Of a stretch of 64,000 bases of DNA, positions 14,969-21,594 are shown in pieces. Position numbers and translations under genes: made by a program. Source of the stretch: an uncultured Collinsella sp. (GTDB lineage Bacteria; Actinomycetota; Coriobacteriia; Coriobacteriales; Coriobacteriaceae). Under the pieces are notes generated by a model, which had not been told where the DNA came from, made no database searches, and saw nothing but the letters and a program-made list of their open reading frames with translations. The stretch lies in contig UQIC01000009.1 in the NCBI GenBank assembly GCA_900540985.1, positions 1-64,000 of the forward strand, in the 5' to 3' direction. How positions within the stretch are numbered: the first letter of the stretch is position 1; every line of letters starts with the position of its first letter.

Positions 14969-15808
14969 CTAGGACTCTTGCGGCAGGCGCTTCTTGCCTT
15001 TGCGGGCGCGGTTTCTAAAGTTCTCGACGGCCTCTTCCATGCCCAGAGGTATATAGGTGAGCTCATCGAGGTTGTCGGGCAGGTAGCAGGCAAGGCTTTG
15101 CTCCTGCGCGCGGCCCGCCGCGAGCTGTTCGTCGGTTGGCTGCGCGCCGGGTGTGGCACAAATGCCATAGACAGCGGCACCCATCTCGCGCGTGCGGCAC
15201 TCGTACTCGGTCTCGGGATGCTCGGGATGGTCGCGGCGAACGTCGTCACTTACCCAAAGTGTGTCGTAGCCGGCCGCGGCAAACTGCCCCAGGGCATAGT
15301 CGCGCAATGGCTTGCTGTCGGTTCGCAGCGTGACGGTGGCGCCGGCTGCAAAGAGCGGGCGGTAGAGCATCAGATGGTCGACATGGACGAGTCGTTTTTT
15401 GGCGTACTTGGCCTTGGGCTGCGGCGTGGGAAAGTTGATGGTGATGGCATCGAGCTCGCCTGCGGCAAACAGCTGCGGCAGCGATGCGGCGCCTCGGGGC
15501 AGGACGAGTGCATTGGACAGCTCTTGCGCGCAGATTTTCTGTGCGGCATAGGCGATGCAGATGGGCTCCTGGTCCATACCGATAAAGAGCGTGTTTGGCT
15601 CGTGGACCGCGCGCTCTACAAGGTACGTTCCCTTGCCGCAGCCAAGATCCAGGTGAAGGTGCTCGAAGGGCGTGCCGCCTGCGGGCGCACAGGCCTCGCG
15701 CCAATCTCCGGCATAGGCCTCGGGGTTCGTCTCAATCGCATCGGCGTAGCGCTCCAGGCGCTCCTCGAGCACAAAGTTTTTAGGCGTGCGAACGTGGACG
15801 GCTCCCAT
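14969..15808 (-). CDS. trmB: tRNA (guanosine(46)-N7)-methyltransferase
   Basis: The 279-residue SAM-dependent enzyme methylates N7 of G46 in the tRNA variable loop. Motif I is LDLGCGKGTYLVE, followed by FIGMDQEPI (acidic residue binding SAM ribose) and the signature TINFPTPQPKAKYAKKR, equivalent to the family's NFPDPWPKxRHxKRR block; the change of DPW to TPQ is unusual. A C-terminal 40-residue extension rich in basic residues is present. AAGGAG precedes the ATG. The neighbouring methyltransferase gene upstream starts a separate frame 118 bases away. Confidence 0.85.
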   Translation of the reverse strand: MGAVHVRTPKNFVLEERLERYADAIETNPEAYAGDWREACAPAGGTPFEHLHLDLGCGKGTYLVERAVHEPNTLFIGMDQEPICIAYAAQKICAQELSNALVLPRGAASLPQLFAAGELDAITINFPTPQPKAKYAKKRLVHVDHLMLYRPLFAAGATVTLRTDSKPLRDYALGQFAAAGYDTLWVSDDVRRDHPEHPETEYECRTREMGAAVYGICATPGAQPTDEQLAAGRAQEQSLACYLPDNLDELTYIPLGMEEAVENFRNRARKGKKRLPQES

Positions 15809-15830
15809 GAGGCTCCTTGGTCATAAGTGT

Positions 15831-15888
15831 GGAACGCATAGCTGCACGTTCCGTCAATGGGTTGAAAAAGGGTGGGCATAGTTTGCCC
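15831..15888. repeat. Two small dyads between trmB and the Trm9-like gene
   Basis: GGAACG/CGTTCC (15831-15852) and GGGC-ATAGTTT-GCCC (15874-15888) are adjacent small hairpins. The string CATAGTTT followed by CCGAAAG resembles one unit of the tandem repeats at 46411-46585, so they may belong to the same intergenic element family. Confidence 0.4.
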
Positions 15889-15926
15889 GAAAGATGCGGT
15901 GCGGCTCGGCGGCGAGTCGTCGGTGC

Positions 15927-16799
15927 CTACAGACGCTTGAGAATCACATAGCGATTGAGCTCGCCGCTGCGACCGTCGGCATGGAAGCGCTCAAGCTCGC
16001 GCACGGGGACCTCGCCGCTCTTGTAGAACGTACGGACGCCGCGCACCAGGTCGGTGATCTGCTGATCGTCAAAGTGATGGCAATAGCGGTAGGCGTGGCG
16101 GTCGTTTTGCCAGCCAATGAGGTGGTCGCCGGCTTCAAACTGCGCGGAATCGTAACCCTCAAACGGCGGGGTGAGCTCGGCGCGGGCTTCGGCTCGAACG
16201 GCCTTGCGCGCCATGCGCTCGTCGTTCATAAACTCCCAAAAGCTGATGGCGATGATGCCGCCCGGGCGCGTTTGCCGCACCAGGGCGTCGAGCACGCGTA
16301 CGCGGTACTCGCACGACGGCACGTGGTGCATAAAGCCAAAGCAGACCGAGATATCGGCGAGCGGGGCGTCGAAAAGCACGTCGGGTGTTTCGGCGGGGTT
16401 GAGCTTCATGAGGGCGTCGAGCACGTCGAGTTCCTGGAAGTGCAGGTTGGGAATGCGCAGCGCGTGGCCATGTGCATCGATAGCCAAATCTTGACACGAG
16501 TCGACACCATAGAACTCAAACGGGCAACTGGCATCTGCCGAGGGGTTTGCGCCGTCGACGCCCTTGGCGGCAAGTGCGCCGCCGGCGGCAAAGTTCTCGA
16601 ATCGCATATTGCCGCAGGCAAGATCGAAGACGCGGACGGGATGCTCGATCGTGGCGACGTCGAGCTGTCCGAGCGCGATGTCCATGGTGCGCACCCAGCC
16701 GGGCCACGGGGCCTGCCGCGTATCGGAAAAGGAGGCGGAGTGCTCGCGATAGAACGTATTGTTGAGCTGGATGAGCGATGAGGCGAAATCGCGGTTCAC
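15927..16799 (-). CDS. Class I SAM methyltransferase resembling the Trm9/ALKBH8 tRNA methyltransferase domain
   Basis: The product has 290 residues. The stretch SFSDTRQAPWPGWVRTM closely resembles the Trm9/ALKBH8 pattern of HFSxTRxxPWP. It is followed by a motif I (VFDLACGNMRF), FYGVDSCQDL, SVCFGFMHHVPS and TRPGGIIAISFWEF, all in the order and spacing of that family. Eukaryotic Trm9 methylates cm5U34 of tRNA to mcm5U34. No Trm112-like partner is seen nearby. An insertion lies after motif I. The GTG at 16799 follows AAGGAG; the ATG at 16847 does not. The assignment to a tRNA substrate is an inference supported by elp3 2 kb away; a generic methyltransferase is the alternative. Confidence 0.7.
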   Translation of the reverse strand: MNRDFASSLIQLNNTFYREHSASFSDTRQAPWPGWVRTMDIALGQLDVATIEHPVRVFDLACGNMRFENFAAGGALAAKGVDGANPSADASCPFEFYGVDSCQDLAIDAHGHALRIPNLHFQELDVLDALMKLNPAETPDVLFDAPLADISVCFGFMHHVPSCEYRVRVLDALVRQTRPGGIIAISFWEFMNDERMARKAVRAEARAELTPPFEGYDSAQFEAGDHLIGWQNDRHAYRYCHHFDDQQITDLVRGVRTFYKSGEVPVRELERFHADGRSGELNRYVILKRL

Positions 16800-17066
16800 G
16801 GCGCGGAACTCCTTCCGTTGGCGGTGCGGAATTAACAGTACGACCATACTACCGTTAACGCCGCAACGGGGACAACCGATCTAGGTGCCATTGCTTTGTT
16901 TGGACACATTTCCGCAGCTCATATGTACCCGCAACCGGCGGTTGTCAAAAATCTCACTAGAATAGGTGGCATGCTTTTGGCGGTGGCGGATAGATTTTTA
17001 ACTGTGCAAGGCGCCTTAAGAACAAAAGCGGTCCGGCGGCACGGCTGGCATCACATAGGAGGAACC

Positions 17067-17783
17067 ATGAATGTAGAAACTGCGCAGCGGCTCGCCGACC
17101 TTCGCCGCAGCAAGGGCTTTAGCCAAGAAGGGCTGGCGCGAAAGCTGGGGCTGTCGCGCCAGGCGGTCAGTAAATGGGAGCGTGCGGAGAGCTCGCCCGA
17201 TACCGAGAACCTGATCTCGCTCGCCAAGCTCTATGGTGTGAGTCTGGACGAGCTGCTCAATCCGAGCGATGAGATTGAGGACGATATCGAGTTTGAGAAC
17301 GAGGACCGCGCTCGTCAGCGCGAGGCCGAGGCGGCAGAGCGCGCACGCACCCATGAGGCGGCGGCACGAGCTACCGAGGCGGCAACACAGGCGAGTGACG
17401 CCGCCGCCAAGGCGGCGCAAGCGGCAAGCTGGAGTGCACAGGCCGCCAATGCCGCTACGGCGCAGGCGACGAGTGGCGGCGCAGTTGGCTCGACTCCGGT
17501 GAAGGGCCCGTTCCAGTCGTTCCCGTATTGGGCCGTGTGCTGGCTACTGTTCTTTTTGCTGATGTTCCTGTTTGGTGCCGGCCCCTTTGCCGCGCTGATC
17601 TTCTTTACGATTCCCATCTATCACTGGGTAGCGCGTGCGCTCGATGGTGATTGGGCGCGCGGGGATATTCAGGTTGGTCCGGCATCGGCGGTCGCTAGGG
17701 CTCAGAATGTTTCCGCTCCGGTTGATACTGACGTGGCTACCGCGACTACCGCTGAGCCGATTGCCAAAGAGGGTGGTGAATGA
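17067..17783 (+). CDS. XRE-family HTH regulator with C-terminal membrane anchor
   Basis: The 238-residue protein begins with a complete Cro/C1-type helix-turn-helix (residues 5-60: LADLRRSKGFSQEGLARKL, LSRQAVSKWERAESSPD). An Ala/Arg/Glu-rich, probably helical linker follows (residues 75-150), then one or two membrane segments (FPYWAVCWLLFFLLMFLFGAG and AALIFFTIPIYHW). AGGAGG precedes the ATG at 17067; the longer upstream frame is not supported. Its stop overlaps the start of the DUF4097 gene, so the two are translationally coupled. It probably reads a membrane or envelope signal and regulates its own operon; that is inferred. Confidence 0.85.
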   Translation: MNVETAQRLADLRRSKGFSQEGLARKLGLSRQAVSKWERAESSPDTENLISLAKLYGVSLDELLNPSDEIEDDIEFENEDRARQREAEAAERARTHEAAARATEAATQASDAAAKAAQAASWSAQAANAATAQATSGGAVGSTPVKGPFQSFPYWAVCWLLFFLLMFLFGAGPFAALIFFTIPIYHWVARALDGDWARGDIQVGPASAVARAQNVSAPVDTDVATATTAEPIAKEGGE

Positions 17784-18682
17784 TGAAGCTTTCGCATGAA
17801 TCCAAGGTACGCTTGGGCGTCGGCATCGGAGCGTTTGTGCTCATCGTTGGGCTTGTTTTTGGCGTTTCGCGGACTTTGATTCATTTTGATGGCCCGTGGG
17901 ATCTCGACGATGTTGTATCCGGCTTGTCCGGTATGGACGATGTGGTTGACGACGACGATTTTATGAACGATGGCGGTAAATATTCCGCTCAGCCTCAGCA
18001 GCTTTCGAGTGCGACCTTTGATGCCGATCAATTTCGCTACCTCGATTTCGATATCGCCGCGGCTTCGGTGGACGTCAAGGTTGTTGATGGCAACAAGGCT
18101 CGCGTTATCGAGCGGGGGCGCGTTGCCAAGGGTATGGATGCCTCCAAGGCTGCGACGCAAAACATCGCATCTGTCGAGGACTCGACGCTCAAGGTTTCCC
18201 AGTTTGGAAGTGATGACGGTAAGGCAATCGATCGCTCAGTTACGGTCGAGCTGCCGCGCCGTGTTGCCGAACATCTGAAGGGAGTCAACGCGCACGTGGG
18301 CTCGGGTGATCTGCAGATTGCCGGTGTCACCTGTGATGGTTTCGACCTTTTCCTGGGTGCGGGAGATGTAGAGTTTACGGGCAGCGTGACTGATGCGCTC
18401 AGCGCCGAGGTCGGTTCGGGCGATGTGACGTTCGAGCTTTACCAGGCCCCCGCGAAGTCGATGGACGTGAGCGTGGGCTCGGGCGATGTGGAGATGACGG
18501 TTCCGAACTCTACGGGCTTTAAGGCGAGCCTCACCTTGGGCAGTGGCGACTTCGAGAGCGATTTCCTTCCGCTTGGGTACGACGGCGATACCATTTTGAA
18601 TCTTGAATTCGATAACGGGGATAAGTCTGCTGTGTATAGTTTTGAAGTCGATTCGGGCGACATGTCGTTTGATTCGGAGTAG
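17780..18682 (+). CDS. DUF4097-family membrane-anchored beta-repeat protein
   Basis: The product has 300 residues. One N-terminal transmembrane helix (VGIGAFVLIVGLVFGVS) is followed by an extracytoplasmic domain whose second half repeats GSGDL/GAGDV/GSGDV/GSGDV/GSGDF/DSGDM at roughly 20-residue intervals, as in the right-handed beta solenoid of DUF4097 proteins. Such proteins are often encoded beside XRE-type or PspC-type membrane regulators and linked to envelope stress. The start ATG overlaps the stop of the regulator gene (ATGA). A second ATG follows immediately at 17783. The molecular function is unknown. Confidence 0.85.
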   Translation: MMKLSHESKVRLGVGIGAFVLIVGLVFGVSRTLIHFDGPWDLDDVVSGLSGMDDVVDDDDFMNDGGKYSAQPQQLSSATFDADQFRYLDFDIAAASVDVKVVDGNKARVIERGRVAKGMDASKAATQNIASVEDSTLKVSQFGSDDGKAIDRSVTVELPRRVAEHLKGVNAHVGSGDLQIAGVTCDGFDLFLGAGDVEFTGSVTDALSAEVGSGDVTFELYQAPAKSMDVSVGSGDVEMTVPNSTGFKASLTLGSGDFESDFLPLGYDGDTILNLEFDNGDKSAVYSFEVDSGDMSFDSE

Positions 18683-18729
18683 TGAGGCAGACAAAAGCCT
18701 AGGCGAAGATATAGACGCGCTGTTTGATG

Positions 18730-18763
18730 AAGGCGCCGAAGCCGAGATCGGCTCCGGCGCCTT
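18730..18763 (+). terminator. Terminator after the XRE/DUF4097 operon
   Basis: AAGGCGCCG (18730-18738) pairs with CGGCGCCTT (18755-18763), enclosing GCCG/CGGC around a 4-base loop. TGCCTTT follows. It ends 19 bases before elp3, so elp3 must have its promoter here or depend on readthrough. Confidence 0.65.
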
Positions 18764-18781
18764 TGCCTTTACAATGGGGGC

Positions 18782-20689
18782 ATGGAACAGATTATCTTGA
18801 ACATACTTGAGGCCCTGCGTCGCGGCGAGACCGTGGACGACAAGGCGCTCGTCAAACTGATACATGCCGAGGCGCGCCGTGAGGGTGCCGACAAACGCGA
18901 TTTGGCCAAGCGCCGTCTGCTGCCGTTCTACCAGCGGGTTAAACGTGAGGAGCCGGCTCGGTGGGCTGCGTGGAATGTCGATTCCGATCTGGAACGCCAA
19001 CTGCTGCAGGTGCTGCGCATGAAGCCGCGCCGCACGGCTTCGGGCGTGGCGACCATTACCGTCATCACCAAGCCCTGGCCGTGCTCGGGCGATTGCCTGT
19101 TTTGCCCCAACGATCTGCGCATGCCTAAAAGCTATCTGCATGCCGAGCCGGCGTGTGCCCGTGCGGAGCAAAATTGCTTTGATCCGTATTTGCAGGTGAG
19201 TGCTCGTTTGACCGCGCTTTCGCAAATGGGGCATGCAACCGACAAGATCGAGCTTATCGTTCTTGGCGGTACTTGGAGCGACTATCCGGAAGGCTATCAG
19301 GCATGGTTTATGTCGGAGCTCTTCCGGGCGCTCAATGATGATGCGGTGGCGAGCGTGGCGGCAAACCCCATGTTGGCGCGTCCGGGCATCAGCCGTGCCG
19401 AGGCAGAGCGCCTGCTCGATGACGCGCCCGCCGATGCGCTGCCGCCGGTGGTGGCGGAGCGCCGCGAGCGCTATCGGGCCGCCGGCATTGCGACAGACGA
19501 GGTCGAGCTTGCTGCCGGCGTTGCCGACGAGCAGGGGCGTGTGGATGCTGCCGTGGGCGGCTATAACCGTGCGGTGCGTCGTCTGTACGGTCCCGGTACG
19601 CCGTGGGGCGAGGTCACTGAGTGGCAGACGGCAACGATGGAGGAGCTCGAGCGTCAGCAGCGCATCAACGAGACGGCGAAGCATCGCGTGGTGGGGCTCG
19701 TTATCGAGACACGCCCCGATGCCGTAACGCCGCAGGCCCTCACGCTCATCCGCCGCCTGGGCTGCACCAAGATTCAGATGGGTATCCAGAGTCTCGACCA
19801 GCACCTGCTCGATATCAACGAGCGTCGCATTTCGGTGGCTCAGATCGAGCGGGCGTTTTCGCTTGCACGATTGTTTGGCTTTAAGATCCATGCGCATTTT
19901 ATGCTTAACCTGCTGGGCGCCACGCCCGAGGGGGACAAGCGCGACTACGAGCGCTTTATGACCGAAGGGGCCTTTATGCCCGACGAGGTCAAGGTCTACC
20001 CGTGTGCGCTCATCGAGGGCTCGCGTCTGGTGGGCTGCTACGAGCTCGGCGAGTGGCGCCCCTATACCGAGGAGGAGCTGCTCGACGTGCTGGCCGATGA
20101 CATCGTGGTGACGCCGGCGTTCTGCCGTATTAGTCGCATGATCCGCGACTTTAGTTCCGACGACATTATGGTGGGCAACAAGAAACCCAACCTGCGTCAG
20201 CTCGTTGAGAACCGCCTGGCTGCTCGGGGTGACGGTGCGACGGTGCGCGAGATTCGCTATCGCGAGATCAGTACGGCGGGTGCCGACTTGGATGAGCTTT
20301 CTCTTGATGAGGAGGTGGCGTACGAGACGCCGGTGACGCACGAGCGCTTTTTGCAGTGGGTGACGCCGCAGGGCAAGATCGCGGGCTTTTTGCGGTTGTC
20401 GCTGCCCGACCATTCGTTTGTTGCCGCGCATGCGGACGAGTTGCCGACGTCGCCGGACGAGGCGATGATTCGCGAGGTACACGTGTATGGCATGGCGGCA
20501 CGCGTGGGCGACCAGGGCCAGGCGGCGCAGCATCACGGGTTGGGGCGTTTACTCGTAGAGCGTGCGTCCGAGATTGCCCGGGATGCCGGCTATGCGCGCG
20601 TCAACGTGATCAGCGCGATTGGTACGCGCGAGTACTATCGCCATTTGGGTTTTTACGATCATGGACTCTATCTGCAAAAGGAGCTCTAG
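18782..20689 (+). CDS. elp3: Elp3-family radical SAM/acetyltransferase, tRNA U34 modification
   Basis: The 635-residue protein has both Elp3 domains. The radical SAM domain carries PWPCSGDCLFCPND with Cys101, Cys105 and Cys108 (CX3CX2C) binding the 4Fe-4S cluster. The C-terminal GNAT domain shows EAMIREVHVYG, QHHGLGRLLVERA and GTREYYRHLGF. In archaea, eukaryotes and some bacteria Elp3 forms cm5U34 in tRNA anticodons from acetyl-CoA. No other Elongator subunit is present, as in other bacterial cases. GGGGG precedes the ATG. The spermidine-synthase-like gene begins at the next base. A Trm9-like methyltransferase gene 2 kb upstream could extend the same pathway. Confidence 0.92.
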   Translation: MEQIILNILEALRRGETVDDKALVKLIHAEARREGADKRDLAKRRLLPFYQRVKREEPARWAAWNVDSDLERQLLQVLRMKPRRTASGVATITVITKPWPCSGDCLFCPNDLRMPKSYLHAEPACARAEQNCFDPYLQVSARLTALSQMGHATDKIELIVLGGTWSDYPEGYQAWFMSELFRALNDDAVASVAANPMLARPGISRAEAERLLDDAPADALPPVVAERRERYRAAGIATDEVELAAGVADEQGRVDAAVGGYNRAVRRLYGPGTPWGEVTEWQTATMEELERQQRINETAKHRVVGLVIETRPDAVTPQALTLIRRLGCTKIQMGIQSLDQHLLDINERRISVAQIERAFSLARLFGFKIHAHFMLNLLGATPEGDKRDYERFMTEGAFMPDEVKVYPCALIEGSRLVGCYELGEWRPYTEEELLDVLADDIVVTPAFCRISRMIRDFSSDDIMVGNKKPNLRQLVENRLAARGDGATVREIRYREISTAGADLDELSLDEEVAYETPVTHERFLQWVTPQGKIAGFLRLSLPDHSFVAAHADELPTSPDEAMIREVHVYGMAARVGDQGQAAQHHGLGRLLVERASEIARDAGYARVNVISAIGTREYYRHLGFYDHGLYLQKEL

Positions 20690-21568
20690 ATGAACAAGCC
20701 GAGTGTTTCTGCCGGCGTCGTTGCCGGCGTTGCTCTGGGAGCCGCGGCGCTTGGTGCGGCCGCTGTCGCTGTTCGTGCTGCCTGTCTGCAAGTTGCGCGA
20801 ACCCGCAATGGGTTGGCGCGTGTGAAACGCGTGCACGACGAGAGCGGTGACGAAGTCCGCGTATTGGTGCAAGGCGGCGTCTACCAAAGCGCGAGTTACG
20901 TTGGCGAGCGCTGGGCGGAGCCCGTCTTTGCGTACTATCGCGCGTTTGACGACGTGTTTGAGGCCGAGGATGCGATGCGCGACGCTTATGGTCACGGTAT
21001 CAACCGTATGCTGATGCTGGGCGGCGGCGGGTTTGCCTATCCCAAGTTCGCGCTGATGTCGCACGAGGGCTTGCGCATGGACGTCATCGAGTATGACGGA
21101 GAGATTACGCGTCTGGCGCGTCGTTGGTTCTATCTGGACGAGCTGGAGCGCACGGTGGGCGACCGCTTGCGGGTGATTACTGCTGAGGCTCGCTCGTATC
21201 TGGGTGTGACGAGTGTGGGCCATCGTCGCTACGACGTGGTCGTGAGCGATTGCTTTGGCGGTGCCGAGCCCGTACGCGAGCTGGCGACGGTTGAAGCGTT
21301 GCGTTTGGTGCGGGGCAGCCTAAATTTCGGTGGCGTCTACGTTGCCAATATCGTGAGCGCAAGCGAGGGGAGCGATGTGACGTTCCTGCGCGATTGCGCT
21401 GCCACGGCACTCGAGGTATTCGCCCACGCCTGGGTGGTCCCATGTGGCGATGCGAAGTTCGGCGGCGAGGAAAACTACCTGCTCATCGCTAGCGACGGCA
21501 ACTACGCCTTTGCCGAAGCCGTGCCCTTCGACACCGACTTTCTCGGCACCGTCCTTCACGACAAATAG
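20690..21568 (+). CDS. Spermidine synthase-like methyltransferase-fold protein with membrane anchor
   Basis: A hydrophobic N-terminal segment (AGVVAGVALGAAALGAAAV) is followed by a Rossmann domain of the spermidine/putrescine aminopropyltransferase type: LMLGGGGFAYPKF (nucleotide-binding glycine loop), MDVIEYDGEI, and YDVVVSDCFGGAEPV in place of the catalytic D-x-x-D loop. The key aspartates needed for true polyamine synthesis are not clearly conserved, so the reaction is uncertain. The ATG directly abuts the elp3 stop codon, which means translational coupling with that gene; a link to tRNA modification is possible but not shown. Length 292 residues. Confidence 0.75.
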   Translation: MNKPSVSAGVVAGVALGAAALGAAAVAVRAACLQVARTRNGLARVKRVHDESGDEVRVLVQGGVYQSASYVGERWAEPVFAYYRAFDDVFEAEDAMRDAYGHGINRMLMLGGGGFAYPKFALMSHEGLRMDVIEYDGEITRLARRWFYLDELERTVGDRLRVITAEARSYLGVTSVGHRRYDVVVSDCFGGAEPVRELATVEALRLVRGSLNFGGVYVANIVSASEGSDVTFLRDCAATALEVFAHAWVVPCGDAKFGGEENYLLIASDGNYAFAEAVPFDTDFLGTVLHDK

Positions 21569-21594
21569 GTCTCCCCGTCCCAAAAAGACTGGTC

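Noticed and set aside
18236..20536. A 766-codon minus-strand frame opposite elp3 and the DUF4097 gene
   Set aside because: It crosses two well-supported genes and their terminator, and its translation has no recognisable domain.
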